64,000 nt of DNA from Candidatus Aalborgicola defluviihabitans (GCA_016705575.1 JADIXX010000008.1:1-64000), one strand, 5' to 3'. Counted from the stretch's first letter, positions 52,721 through 61,902 are shown. Notes: generated by a model not told the origin, from the sequence alone. Program-made: numbers and translations.

Positions 52721-54679
52721 TCAGGCGAACTCGACGTCTACCGAGGTAGCGCTGGGGGCCTGATTGGCGGCGATCAGGTAGTCGGTCAACTCGATCAGCT
52801 TGAGTTCGATCTGGCTCAAAGCCGCTTCTTGCTGGTCGATGTCTTGAATACGGTCCTCCAACCCACCGGCGGCTTGCTGAATGCGGTCAATGGCTTCAAT
52901 GCGGCGACTGAAATTGCGACGACGCTCGCGCAATTGCGCATCGAGTTGGGCGGCGGCTGACTTACTCCACAGCTCCACATCGCTCAAGGCCATTTCATGG
53001 ATGCTGCGCAGCCGGCTGGACAGCGCACGCACCAAGCGGTCGGCAAACTCTGGCTGAGCCAGTTTGAAGGCATTGCCAATTCCCAGGTACTGAATATGGC
53101 TGCGTTCCACCATGTTCAGATCGCTCAAATACTGCGCCATTTGCGGCTCGGCAGGGGCCTGCAGCGAGAACCCGTGTTCTCCATTGAGCTGGCGGAAAGT
53201 AGCCGCCAACATGGACTGAATTTCTCCACACAAGGTCTGCACCTTTTGCAAATTGGCCCGCAACCGATCAAAGGTTTCGCCATAGGCCCGTTTGACACCC
53301 AGTTTGAGGCCCCTTTGCAGCAGGGCAGCACTCAACTGCGACATTTCTTTTTTGAGGGCGGTGGAGCCCAGGATGCTGAAAACCTCGCGCAACAACTTCA
53401 GGTGAACCGATCGCACAGCGTGGATCTTGGCTCCGCCCAGGTCAAACTCAGCCTGTTCCTGCGAAATGCGGTTGCGCATGTGCTTGATGACCGTCGTGTT
53501 CTTACCCTGCAGGCCCTTGAGCTCCATCATCTGCTCGGTCAGATCGCGCTTGCGAATGTTGATCACGCGTGCGGTTTCGCCACGCAGGTCGGTGATTCCC
53601 GCCGCCATGGCTTGCGCCAAAATCCGCTGGCGTTTGCCCATCATGCCGCGGCCCAGCGCGTCTTCCAGCACGGGCAGGCAGCTGCGCTGCAGCAGCTCTT
53701 CGTCTTCTGTGACTTTGGCAACCAGTCCCTTCTGGGCCGATACGGCTATTACACGGTCACGGGGAATGCCCAGAATTTCGGCGGTGCTGCTGATCTGGCG
53801 GTCAATCTGCGCGTCTATTTGCGCCGGCGAGCTGAGGTCGTCCCACAGGGTATCGATTTTGTTGAGCACCACTAAGCGCGAATCGGGGCTGTCCGCCTCG
53901 CACACCAAGTGTTCCCGCCAGATGGAGAGGTCCGACTTGGTCACACCAGTATCCGCGCCCAGGATGAACACCACGGCATGGGCCTGCGGAATCAGGCTCA
54001 CCGTGAGTTCCGGCTCGGCACCAATGGCATTCAGGCCAGGTGTATCAAGAATGACCAGGCCCTGTTTGAGCAGCGGGTGTGCAATATTGATCAGGGCATG
54101 GCGCCACTTGGGCACTTCCACCATCCCTTGGGCGTCAACCATGGGGTTGTCTTCTGGGGCTTGGCTGTGCCAGAAGCCCAGCGCGCGGGCTTCATCTTGC
54201 GTAACTTTGCGGGTTTCGGCCACTTTTTCCAGGGCCGACGCCAGCTGTTGCGGATTGTTCACATCCAGGTCAATGCGAGTCCACTTTTCGGGGGCCATGC
54301 GCCATTCCATGAGGGCCTGAGGTTGCAGGCGGGTCTCGATGGGCAGAAGACGCAGGCATGGCGGCACATCAGCGTCATAGCCCATTTCCGTGGGGCACAT
54401 GGTGGTGCGCCCGGCACTGGCCGGCATGATGCGTCGACCATAACCGGCGAAGAACACCGCGTTGATCATCTCGGATTTGCCGCGTGAAAATTCCGCCACA
54501 AAAGCCACCATGACCTTGTCGGAACGCACCTGGGTGCCAAGGCGAAGCAGGCGCTCTTCCACTGCAGCATCCAGCAGTTCGTTGTCCTTCATCCACTCGG
54601 CAAGCAGTTTCAGGCGCAATGCAAATTCCCGCCGCCAAGTGCCAAGCTGGTCAAACTGTTCGTTAAAAGATGTAGTCAA
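52721..54679 (-). CDS. Dynamin-family GTPase
   Basis: A 652-aa protein. P-loop is AFVAEFSRGKSEMINAVFFA (GxxxxGKS-type with Ala-Glu-Phe-Ser-Arg-Gly-Lys-Ser), then switch I SAGRTTMCPTE, switch II VILDTPGLNAIGA and the base-specificity motif VVLNKIDTLWDDL. After the G domain a long helical stalk follows (RVINIRKRDLTEQMMELKGL; C-terminal QEAALSQIELKLIELTDYL). No membrane segments. Bacterial dynamin-like proteins remodel or repair membranes. The start is TTG at 54679, because a stop precedes it closely in frame. It sits between mutM and mutY; a functional link is not obvious. Confidence 0.88.
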   Translation of the reverse strand: MTTSFNEQFDQLGTWRREFALRLKLLAEWMKDNELLDAAVEERLLRLGTQVRSDKVMVAFVAEFSRGKSEMINAVFFAGYGRRIMPASAGRTTMCPTEMGYDADVPPCLRLLPIETRLQPQALMEWRMAPEKWTRIDLDVNNPQQLASALEKVAETRKVTQDEARALGFWHSQAPEDNPMVDAQGMVEVPKWRHALINIAHPLLKQGLVILDTPGLNAIGAEPELTVSLIPQAHAVVFILGADTGVTKSDLSIWREHLVCEADSPDSRLVVLNKIDTLWDDLSSPAQIDAQIDRQISSTAEILGIPRDRVIAVSAQKGLVAKVTEDEELLQRSCLPVLEDALGRGMMGKRQRILAQAMAAGITDLRGETARVINIRKRDLTEQMMELKGLQGKNTTVIKHMRNRISQEQAEFDLGGAKIHAVRSVHLKLLREVFSILGSTALKKEMSQLSAALLQRGLKLGVKRAYGETFDRLRANLQKVQTLCGEIQSMLAATFRQLNGEHGFSLQAPAEPQMAQYLSDLNMVERSHIQYLGIGNAFKLAQPEFADRLVRALSSRLRSIHEMALSDVELWSKSAAAQLDAQLRERRRNFSRRIEAIDRIQQAAGGLEDRIQDIDQQEAALSQIELKLIELTDYLIAANQAPSATSVDVEFA

Positions 54680-54729
54680 GAAAGCCCCCGTCTAGCCGCC
54701 CAATATAGCACTGCCCCCACTGGTTGCAC

Positions 54730-55545
54730 TCAGGGTTTTTGGCATTGGGGGCAGAAAAAGGTGGATCGCTGACCCTGACGAATGGCCTTGATCGCCGTTC
54801 CACAGACCCTACAAGCCTGCCTTTCCCGACCATAAACCATGGCCTCCAGCTGAAAGTGACCCGCCTCACCCTGCGCATTGGAGAAATCACGCAGGGTGCT
54901 GCCACCCTGCTGCACAGCCCGTGCCAACACGGTGCGTATAGCCTGGTGCAAACGGGCCGTGCGCGGTCGGCTCAGCCGCGACGCACGTGTTGTGGGTCGA
55001 ATACCCGCCAGAAACAGCACCTCGGAAGCATATATATTGCCTACACCCACCACCACGTCGCCCGCCAGCAACACCTGTTTGATTGGCGCACTGCGCCGCA
55101 CAAGCCCCTGCTGAAACCGTGGCAGATCAAAGTCTGGGCCCAATGGCTCCATACCCAATTTACCCAGCAGCTTGTGTGCAACGGGGTCATCTTCGGAGTC
55201 CGCATGGACTACCGCCCCAAATCGGCGCGGGTCGTTCAGGCGCAAAAGGCCGCGTGAGGTCTGCATATCAAAGTGGTCGTGTTTGCCGGGCGCCGCGGGC
55301 CGCAGTGCGAAGGACAGGCTGCCCGACATGCCCAAGTGCAGCAGCAAAATCCCATGGTCCAGATCCAGCAAGAGGTATTTGCCCCGCCGGCGCACACCCA
55401 GCACTTGCCGCCCCACCAACGCCTCTGGAACAACACCCAATGGCCAACGCAGCGGCTGCCCCATCCGTAGAGCCTCAATGTGTGCCCCCGCGATACGGTT
55501 TGCAAAACTCAGACGGGTGACTTCGACTTCGGGTAATTCAGGCAT
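54730..55545 (-). CDS. mutM: Formamidopyrimidine-DNA glycosylase (Fpg/MutM)
   Basis: A 271-aa bifunctional glycosylase/AP lyase for 8-oxoguanine. The catalytic Pro2-Glu3 are present in MPELPEVEVT. Also RRRGKYLLLDLD (Lys of the conserved loop), LLLHLGMSGSL, LLRLNDPRRFGAV, KQVLLAGDVVVGVGNIYASE (H2TH region) and the C-terminal zinc finger CRVCGTAIKAIRQGQRSTFF ending CPQC. It is divergent from the TPR-lolB-ispE unit, with 37 bp between the starts. Confidence 0.97.
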   Translation of the reverse strand: MPELPEVEVTRLSFANRIAGAHIEALRMGQPLRWPLGVVPEALVGRQVLGVRRRGKYLLLDLDHGILLLHLGMSGSLSFALRPAAPGKHDHFDMQTSRGLLRLNDPRRFGAVVHADSEDDPVAHKLLGKLGMEPLGPDFDLPRFQQGLVRRSAPIKQVLLAGDVVVGVGNIYASEVLFLAGIRPTTRASRLSRPRTARLHQAIRTVLARAVQQGGSTLRDFSNAQGEAGHFQLEAMVYGRERQACRVCGTAIKAIRQGQRSTFFCPQCQKP

Positions 55546-55582
55546 GACTCAAGGATTCTCCAGCTTGGATTATTATGGTCCG

Positions 55583-57318
55583 ATGTCACGAATCCCCCGC
55601 ATCCTCTGTCTGACCCTGCTGTCTGCCTGCATGGGCGTCAGCGCCTTGGCAGCTTCGTCCAAGTCCGACAAACCAGACAACTCCAACCTGGATGGCCGGC
55701 TGTTCTACGAAATCCTGGTGGGAGAGATTTTGGCGCGCACCGGCGACAAAGGTCCGGCCTACGCCAACCTGCTGGATGCCGCTCGCAGATCCAACTCGCA
55801 GCAGTTGTATGAGCGCGCGGTGGAAATCGCTTACAGCGCCCGCAGCGGCGAATGGGCGTTGGAAGCGGCCCAGTCCTGGTCCCAGGCTTTTCCGTCCTCG
55901 CGCGAAGCCAACCGGCTGCAACTGCAGATCTTGCTGGGTCTGAACCGCGTTGCCGAAACCCAGGAACCGCTCAAGCGCGAATTGGCGGCGTCCAGCCCAA
56001 CCGAACGCGTGGCCACCATCCAACTGCTACCCCGCTACTTTGCCAACGCCACCGACAAGAAGCTCGCGGTGAGCGTGGTCGAAAAGGTGCTGGCACCAGA
56101 GATCACCAACCGCACCACTGGCCCCACGGCCTGGGCTGCCATCGGTGCCCTGCGCTTGCAAGCTGATGATCTGAATGGCGCTATGGAAGCCGCCCGACGC
56201 GGTGCTGCCCTGGACCCTCAGGCCGACTCCCCTGTGCTGCTGGCCATTGCGCTCATTGGGCCCAAGGCTCCCACTGCAGAAACCATGGTGGAACGCTACC
56301 TGGCTGGCAAACCCAATGTAGACGTGCGCATGGCCTATGGACGCTACCTGGTGAACGCCCAACGCTACCCCGATGCTTACACGCAGATGCGTCTGCTCAC
56401 CGAGGAGCATCCCCAGTTCCCCGAGGCCTGGCTGTTGCGCGGCTCATTGGAATTGCAGGACAGCAAATTGGCGCAGGCCGAATCCTCGTTCAAGACCTAT
56501 GTAGGGCTGTACCCGCCAAGCGCGGACGACGCGACCGGTGCCGACATGAACCGAGGCATGGTGCAGGCCTATTTGCTGCTGTCGCAAGTGGCCGAGCTAA
56601 GTCAACGGCTGGATGAGGCGTTGGTCTATCTGGACAAAATCAACAGCCCGACTGACGCCTTGCGGGTGGAACGCAGACGTGCCAGCATTTTGGTGCGCCA
56701 GGGCCATCTGGAGCAGGCGCGTGCCGGGATCCGCAACGTACCGGAATTGCAGGCCTCCGACGCCCTGGCCAAGGTCAATGCCGAGGTGGCGCTACTGCGT
56801 GATAACCGGCTCTACGCTGAGGCCTACCAGGTGTTGCAAGCTGCGCGCGCGCGCTACCCGATGACGTCGACGTCCTGTATGACCTGGCCATGATGGCCGA
56901 GCGCCTGGGCAAGACCGATGAAATGGAGCAGATGCTGCGCAGGGTGATTGAGCTCAAACCCGACTACCACCACGCCTACAACGCACTGGGCTACTCGTTG
57001 GCCGATCGCAACATCCGCCTGAACGAGGCACGCCAACTGATTCAGCAGGCGTTGACCTATGCGCCCGATGACCCGTTCATCCTGGACAGCCTGGCCTGGG
57101 TGGAATTTCGCGCTGGAAACGCAACCGAGGCTCTGCGTTTGCTGCAAGGCGCGTTCAAGGCGCGTCCCGATGCCGAGATCGCCGCCCACTTGGGTGAAGT
57201 CCTGTGGACCACGGGCCAACATGACCAGGCCGTTGCCATCTGGAAAGAGGGAGTAGCTCTGAGCCCTCAGAACGAAACCCTGCGCGACACCATGCGGCGC
57301 CTGCGCGGCGCTCCGTGA
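55583..57318 (+). CDS. Tetratricopeptide-repeat protein, exported, one frameshift
   Basis: About 578 aa once one missing C near 56862 is restored (ARYPDDVDVLYDLAMMAERL). The N-terminal signal peptide is MSRIPRILCLTLLSACMGVS; LSAC could be a lipobox, ALA-A a signal peptidase I site. Many TPR-like helix pairs follow (GKLFYEI-type start, QQLYERAVEIAYSARSGEWA, AWAAIGALRLQADDLNGAME, QAYLLLSQVAELSQRLDEA), ending in HHAYNALGYSLADRNIRLNE and DPFILDSLAWVEFRAGNATE. This protein next to lolB is usual in Burkholderiales. A periplasmic or outer-membrane assembly role is likely. Confidence 0.88.
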
Positions 57319-57818
57319 GCCGGACCGTACTGGCGCTGTGGCGCCTGGTGTTGCTATTTACTATTATTTTGATAGCTGGTTGCGCCCATCCGACGAGGGC
57401 TAGCAGCCAAAATGATCAAAGTAATTCCTTTTGGCAGGGTCGCCTGGCGTTGACCGTGCGTAGTGATCCGGTGCAATCCTTCTCCGCAGATTTTGAGCTA
57501 TCAGGCACGTCCCAAGCCGGTGAGTTGACCTTCTTTTCTCCCTTGGGAACTACTGTTGCGCGCCTGCAATGGGGCAATGATGGTGCCGTGCTGCAAGCAT
57601 CTGGCCAGACACAGCAATTTGACTCGCTCGATGCTCTGACGCTCCACACCACGGGGGCCGTTCTTCCGGTAGCCAGCCTGTTTGCCTGGCTGCGGGCTGA
57701 GTCGCCCGACACACCGGGATGGCAAGTGGACTTGCAGGGGCTGTCCGATGGCCGACTCAACGCCCGCCGCTTTGCACCAGAGCCCGCCGCCGAACTCAAG
57801 ATCCTGCTGGAACGCTGA
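57315..57818 (+). CDS. lolB: Outer membrane lipoprotein LolB
   Basis: A 167-aa lipoprotein that receives lipoproteins from LolA and inserts them in the outer membrane. The start is GTG at 57315, overlapping the TPR gene stop. The signal peptide ends in the lipobox LIAGC, so Cys22 or so becomes the lipidated residue. The mature part has WQGRLALTVRSDPVQSFSAD, FELSGTSQAGELTFFSPLGT and PGWQVDLQGLSDGRLNARRF. The hydrophobic core of the signal peptide (FTIILIA) and the following TRAS are encoded by the dispersed repeat at 57357-57414. Confidence 0.92.
   Translation: MSRTVLALWRLVLLFTIILIAGCAHPTRASSQNDQSNSFWQGRLALTVRSDPVQSFSADFELSGTSQAGELTFFSPLGTTVARLQWGNDGAVLQASGQTQQFDSLDALTLHTTGAVLPVASLFAWLRAESPDTPGWQVDLQGLSDGRLNARRFAPEPAAELKILLER
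57357..57414 (+). repeat. Dispersed ~55-bp repeat, copy 5 (forms LolB signal peptide)
   Basis: TTTACTATTATTTTGATAGC, TGGTTGCGC, then ACGAGGGCTAGCAGCC and AAAATGAT. In frame it codes FTIILIAGCAHPTRASSQND, the hydrophobic core, lipobox and first mature residues of LolB. It is nearly identical in both blocks to copy 6 at 61465. Confidence 0.85.
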
Positions 57819-57840
57819 GCGCACGGATAATTCCAACACC

Positions 57841-58707
57841 ATGCAGTCGCTCTACGACATTCCGGCCCCGGCCAAACTCAATCTCTTCCTGCACATCACG
57901 GGTCGGCGCGCTGATGGCTACCACCTGCTGCAATCGGTCTTCATGCTGATCGACTGGTCAGACACCCTGCACTTCAGCTTGCGCCGTGACGGCCAGATCA
58001 GCCGCGAAGACCTCACCTGGGCTTTACCACCCGACGACCTGGTGGTACGCGCCGCCCGCGCGCTGCAACAAGCCACCCAATGTCCACAGGGTGTGCACAT
58101 TGGCATTGCCAAGTCGGTACCCGCCCAGGCCGGCATGGGTGGCGGTTCGTCCGACGCGGCCTCCACTTTATTGGCGCTCAACCGCTTGTGGCAACTGAAC
58201 CTGTCCCTGCCAGCCCTGGCGCGTTTGGGCCTGGCGCTCGGCGCGGATGTCCCTTTCTTTCTGGGTGGGCACAACGCCTGGGTCGAAGGCATTGGTGACC
58301 AGATCACCCCGGTGGAACTGCCCAGCGCGCAATTTGTCGTGGTTAAACCAGATATGGGACTGGAAACTGCAAGAATATTTTCTGACCCTGCGTTGAAACG
58401 CAACACGGAAACTGCTATAATTTCAGGCTTCGCTGCAGACGCACTCGGGAAATTCACATTTGGCCGAAATGACCTGCAAGCTGTTGCCCAAAAGCTGTGT
58501 CCCAGCGTGTCCCAAGCCCTTGATTGGCTGAAGTCGCAAGGGCTCGCTGGCAGGATGACAGGTTCAGGCAGTGCGGTATTTGCGCAACTGCTGCATGGTA
58601 TTGATTTGGATAGCGCGCCGGACGCGCTGCTGATCAGGTTGTGCAGCAATTTGGATGTTCATCCTCTGGTGGGGTGGGCACCCAGCGATCGGTTTATCGG
58701 TGGGTAG
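57841..58707 (+). CDS. ispE: 4-diphosphocytidyl-2-C-methyl-D-erythritol kinase
   Basis: A 288-aa GHMP kinase, the fourth step of the MEP isoprenoid pathway. Seen: DIPAPAKLNLFLHITGRRAD, GYHLLQSVFMLIDWSD, KSVPAQAGMGGGSSDAASTL (GHMP ATP-binding loop), LGADVPFFLGGHNAWVEGIG and RMTGSGSAVFAQL. The lolB-ispE-tRNA-Gln-prs order is conserved in Burkholderiales. The gap after lolB is 22 bp, so it is likely co-transcribed. Confidence 0.97.
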   Translation: MQSLYDIPAPAKLNLFLHITGRRADGYHLLQSVFMLIDWSDTLHFSLRRDGQISREDLTWALPPDDLVVRAARALQQATQCPQGVHIGIAKSVPAQAGMGGGSSDAASTLLALNRLWQLNLSLPALARLGLALGADVPFFLGGHNAWVEGIGDQITPVELPSAQFVVVKPDMGLETARIFSDPALKRNTETAIISGFAADALGKFTFGRNDLQAVAQKLCPSVSQALDWLKSQGLAGRMTGSGSAVFAQLLHGIDLDSAPDALLIRLCSNLDVHPLVGWAPSDRFIGG

Positions 58708-58728
58708 CGTTTAGCTGCCAACCCGTGT

Positions 58729-58805
58729 AGGGGAGTCGCCAAGTTGGTTAAGGCACTGGATTTTGATTCCAGCATGCGAAGGTTCGAGTCCTTCTTCCCC
58801 TGCCA
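58729..58805 (+). tRNA. tRNA-Gln (TTG anticodon)
   Basis: 77 nt with encoded CCA: AGGGGAGTCGCCAAGTTGG start, anticodon arm CTGGA-TTTTGAT-TCCAG giving TTG, T arm AAGGTTCGAGTCCTT, end CCCCTGCCA. It lies between ispE and prs as in related genomes. Confidence 0.97.
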
Positions 58806-58883
58806 AATTCGTTGTTTGGACCATTCTGGTCACGAAACGCGCAACGTACGGACAATAGACCCACTCTACTCGCTGGAATCCGC

Positions 58884-59861
58884 ATGCAGGCTTCACTCCC
58901 CCCCGATTTCATGGTTTTCACTGGCAATGCCAACCCCGAGATGGCGTCCGAGATTGCGGACCATCTGGGCATTTCGCTCGGCAACGCTACTGTGGGTCGC
59001 TTCTCCGACGGAGAAGTGACGGTAGAAATCAACCAGAACGTGCGTGCCCGCGACGTCTTTGTGGTGCAAAGCACCTGTGCTCCCACGAACGAAAACCTGA
59101 TGGAACTGCTCATCATGGTCGATGCCTTGAAGCGTGCATCGGCCGAACGTATCAGCGCGGTCATCCCCTACTTCGGCTATGCCCGACAGGATCGCCGCCC
59201 GCGTTCCACCCGCGTGCCCATCACCGCCAAGCTCGTGGCCAATATGTTGCAGACTGCCGGTGTCGGCCGCGTGCTGACCATGGACCTGCACGCCGACCAA
59301 ATCCAAGGTTTCTTTGACATACCCGTAGACAATATTTACGCATCCCCCGTTTTGCTGGGCGATTTGCGCCAGAAGAACTACGACGACCTGATTGTGGTCT
59401 CACCCGACGTGGGCGGCGTAGTGCGTGCTCGCGCCCTGGCCAAGCAACTCGGATGCGATCTGGCCATCATCGACAAACGCCGCCCCAAGGCCAATGTGTC
59501 GGAAGTAATGCACGTCATTGGTGAAATCGACGGACGCAACTGCGTCATCATGGATGACATGATCGACACCGCCGGCACGCTGGTCAAAGCAGCCGAAGTG
59601 CTCAAGGCGCGCGGTGCCAAGAAGGTTTACGCCTATTGCACACACCCCATTTTCTCGGGCCCCGCCATCGAACGCATCACCACCGGTGATGCCCTGGACG
59701 AAGTCGTTGTGACCAATACCATTCCCTTGAGCCAAGCTGCAAAGGAATGCCAAAAAATTCGCCAACTCACTGTGGCACCGCTGATTGCCGAGACGATCCA
59801 GCGCATTGCCAAGGGTGAGTCGGTCATGAAGTTGTTCTCGGATCAGGAAAATCTATTCTGA
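58884..59861 (+). CDS. prs: Ribose-phosphate pyrophosphokinase
   Basis: A 325-aa enzyme that makes PRPP from ribose 5-phosphate and ATP, feeding nucleotide, histidine, tryptophan and NAD synthesis. Seen: FMVFTGNANPEMASEIADHL, GRFSDGEVTVEINQNVRARD, YFGYARQDRRPRSTRVPITA, the PRPP synthase signature DLHADQIQGFFDIPVDNIYA, LIVVSPDVGGVVRARALAK and the PRPP-binding loop NCVIMDDMIDTAGTL. ATG 58884 is chosen to match the family N-terminus; the frame is open further upstream. Confidence 0.97.
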   Translation: MQASLPPDFMVFTGNANPEMASEIADHLGISLGNATVGRFSDGEVTVEINQNVRARDVFVVQSTCAPTNENLMELLIMVDALKRASAERISAVIPYFGYARQDRRPRSTRVPITAKLVANMLQTAGVGRVLTMDLHADQIQGFFDIPVDNIYASPVLLGDLRQKNYDDLIVVSPDVGGVVRARALAKQLGCDLAIIDKRRPKANVSEVMHVIGEIDGRNCVIMDDMIDTAGTLVKAAEVLKARGAKKVYAYCTHPIFSGPAIERITTGDALDEVVVTNTIPLSQAAKECQKIRQLTVAPLIAETIQRIAKGESVMKLFSDQENLF

Positions 59862-59875
59862 TCGGGACATCAAGC

Positions 59876-59908
59876 AGACGCCGCTGCATAGGGCAGCATT
59901 GCGCGTCT
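59876..59908 (+). terminator. Hairpin between prs and rplY
   Basis: AGACG(C) and GCGTCT enclose an inner GCTGC / GCAGC stem, followed by only TT. It could be a weak terminator or part of the rplY leader. Confidence 0.4.
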
Positions 59909-59959
59909 TTGTTAAACCGGAATCGCACTGGTCGCGGTGGGTTCCTTCAGGAGTAATTT

Positions 59960-60643
59960 ATGAAATTTGTCGCTTTTGAGCGCGCCAAGCAGGGTACGGG
60001 TGCGAGCCGCCGTCTCCGCAACACGGGTCGCACACCCGGTATCGTTTACGGTGGAGCCGGTGAGCCATTGCTCATCGAGCTGGACCACAATGCCCTGTGG
60101 CATGCCATCAAGAAGGAAGCGTTCCACGCATCCATTCTGGACATGGAACTGGCTGGCAAGGAAAGCAAGGTTTTGCTGCGTGACGTGCAAATGCACCCCT
60201 ACAAGCAACTGATTCTGCACATCGACTTCCAGCACGTTGACGCCAGCACCAAGCTGCACATGAAGGTGCCATTGCACTTCAAGGGCCAGGAAGAATCGTC
60301 CGCCTTCAAGGTGGACCATTGCCTGGTTACCCACGTACTCAACGAAATCGACGTTTCCTGCCTGCCCAAGGATTTGCCCGAGTTCATCGAAGTGGACCTG
60401 AGCGACCTGAAGAAGGGCGCTTCCTTCCACCTGAGCGACATCAAGTTGCCTGCTGGTGTGAAGGCCGTGGTCAAGGGTAAAGAAAACCCCGTGATCGTCT
60501 CGGTGGTGGTCTCTGCCGCCGAAGCCTCTGCTGAAGCCACGGCAGAAGCCGCAGCTGCAGCGCCCGCCGCAGCCGCCAAGGGTGGCAAAGCGGCTCCTGC
60601 TGCAAAGGCCGCTCCTGCTGCCAAGCCCGCTGCCAAGAAGTAA
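59960..60643 (+). CDS. rplY: 50S ribosomal protein L25 / general stress protein Ctc
   Basis: A 227-aa long-form L25 (CTC type) that binds 5S rRNA. The N-terminal L25 domain is MKFVAFERAKQGTGASRRLR, NTGRTPGIVYGGAGEPLLIE and VLLRDVQMHPYKQLILHIDF. The C-terminal TL5 beta domain spans ~95-190 (VPLHFKGQEESSAFKVDHC, CLPKDLPEFIEVDLSDL). A low-complexity Ala/Lys tail (about 40 residues of AAPA and KAAPAAK repeats) ends the protein, as often in Burkholderiales. GGAGTAATTT precedes the ATG. Confidence 0.96.
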   Translation: MKFVAFERAKQGTGASRRLRNTGRTPGIVYGGAGEPLLIELDHNALWHAIKKEAFHASILDMELAGKESKVLLRDVQMHPYKQLILHIDFQHVDASTKLHMKVPLHFKGQEESSAFKVDHCLVTHVLNEIDVSCLPKDLPEFIEVDLSDLKKGASFHLSDIKLPAGVKAVVKGKENPVIVSVVVSAAEASAEATAEAAAAAPAAAAKGGKAAPAAKAAPAAKPAAKK

Positions 60644-60678
60644 GCAGTTCTTGCGCTGATTTTTGGCGCACACTGTCG

Positions 60679-60700
60679 ACGGCCCACCTCGGTGGGCCGT
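60679..60700 (+). terminator. Hairpin after rplY
   Basis: ACGGCCCACC / GGTGGGCCGT, a perfect inverted repeat whose inner bases form the loop; then TTGTCATTTC, a poor T-tract. Probable intrinsic terminator. Confidence 0.65.
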
Positions 60701-60763
60701 TGTCATTTCAGTGCTGTCCAAATTGCCCTACCATCGGCAACACTGTTGCCTGCCCGCATTGTC

Positions 60764-61450
60764 ATGATCAAACTGTTTGTTGGCCTGGGAAATCCCGGCC
60801 CGGAATACGAAGCCACCCGCCACAACGCCGGATTCTGGTGGGTCGACGCCTTGGCCCGCGAACTCAAGGTCAACCTGGCCATGGACAAGGGCTACCATGG
60901 CTACGTGGCACGCACTGCCGTTCATGGTCAAACCGTTTGGCTGCTGCAACCCCAGACCTTCATGAATCTCTCGGGAAAATCCGTAGCGGGTCTGGCGCGC
61001 TTCTTCAAGATCGCACCCAACGAAATTCTGGTTGCCCACGATGAATTGGACATTGCCCCTGGCCAGGTCAAACTCAAATTTGGCGGCAGCCACGCCGGCC
61101 ACAACGGCCTGCGTGACATCCACGCCCAACTCGGCAGCGGCGACTACTGGCGCCTGCGCCTGGGCGTGGGCCATCCCGGCAACAAGGCCGACGTGGTCAA
61201 CTGGGTATTGAAGAAGCCCTCGCAGGACGACCGCATTGCCATGGAACAGTGCATCGACCGCTCGCTCAAAGCCCTGCCAGCGTTCCTGGCCGGGGACATG
61301 GACAAAGCCACCTTGTTGGTGCACACAAGCAAGCCACCGCGCCCCCACGCGCCACAGGCACTCCGCGATACCCCACCCAGCCCCGCTGTCGCCCCTGCCG
61401 GCACACGGCCCCCTGCCACGGGAACAACCTTACCCGAAGGTGCACCATGA
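60764..61450 (+). CDS. pth: Peptidyl-tRNA hydrolase
   Basis: A 228-aa enzyme that recycles peptidyl-tRNA. Seen: IKLFVGLGNPGPEYEATRHN with catalytic His in TRHNAGF, LLQPQTFMNLSGKSVAGLAR, ILVAHDELDIAPGQVKLKFG and GGSHAGHNGLRDIHAQLGSG. The conserved enzyme ends near residue 195; the remaining ~33 residues (PRPHAPQALRDTPPSPAVAP) are a Pro-rich, probably disordered extension. Its stop overlaps the DUF4124 gene start as ATGA. Confidence 0.96.
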   Translation: MIKLFVGLGNPGPEYEATRHNAGFWWVDALARELKVNLAMDKGYHGYVARTAVHGQTVWLLQPQTFMNLSGKSVAGLARFFKIAPNEILVAHDELDIAPGQVKLKFGGSHAGHNGLRDIHAQLGSGDYWRLRLGVGHPGNKADVVNWVLKKPSQDDRIAMEQCIDRSLKALPAFLAGDMDKATLLVHTSKPPRPHAPQALRDTPPSPAVAPAGTRPPATGTTLPEGAP

Positions 61451-61902
61451 AACTTCTCGCCTCATTTACTATTATTTTAATAGCGATATGTGGAGCTTTC
61501 ACGAGGGCTAGCGCCCAGAATGTCTATCGATGTGGCAACAGCTACAGCCAAGCTCCCTGCCCGGACGGTGTACCCGTAGACGTGCAGGACGCCCGCACAG
61601 CAGAGCAAAAAATCCAGTCCGACGCAAACATCCGCCGTGAAACCAGTACCGCAGATGCAATGGAAAAAAAGCGGCTAAAAGAAGAAGCCCAATGGGAGCG
61701 TCAGCAGGCCAAAGCGGCCGCCGCTGCCCGCAAGAAAAAACCGGCCCCAGCGGCAAGCCAACCGGTTGTCGAAGTTGAAGCCAAATTACCCAAGGCTCAC
61801 GGGCGGTTAAAAAAGAGCCGAAAAAAGTCGGAACCAGAGTCCTTCTCCGCCCGTGGCGCAGTACCGAAAAAGCCCAGGCATGCAGCCAGCAAGCCCAAAT
61901 AG
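61447..61902 (+). CDS. DUF4124-domain periplasmic protein
   Basis: A 151-aa exported protein. The signal peptide is MKLLASFTIILIAICGAFTR with cleavage after ASA; NVYRCGNSYSQAPCPDG is the DUF4124 start (two Cys likely disulfide-bonded). After that come a charged coiled helix (MEKKRLKEEAQWERQQAKAA) and a Lys/Pro-rich tail. Function is unknown; DUF4124 proteins are periplasmic. Its signal-peptide core is encoded by the dispersed repeat at 61465-61517. It overlaps pth by 4 nt. The 117 bp up to the fdx stop (61903-62019) show no gene. Confidence 0.88.
   Translation: MKLLASFTIILIAICGAFTRASAQNVYRCGNSYSQAPCPDGVPVDVQDARTAEQKIQSDANIRRETSTADAMEKKRLKEEAQWERQQAKAAAAARKKKPAPAASQPVVEVEAKLPKAHGRLKKSRKKSEPESFSARGAVPKKPRHAASKPK
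61465..61517 (+). repeat. Dispersed ~55-bp repeat, copy 6 (forms DUF4124 signal peptide)
   Basis: TTTACTATTATTTTAATAGC, a shorter middle, then ACGAGGGCTAGCGCCC. In frame it codes FTIILIAICGAFTRASAQ, the same FTIILIA...TRAS as in LolB, although the two proteins are unrelated. Confidence 0.85.

Noticed and set aside
52997..54487. Long plus-strand frames opposite the dynamin-like GTPase
   Set aside because: Antisense to clear GTPase motifs; no independent support.
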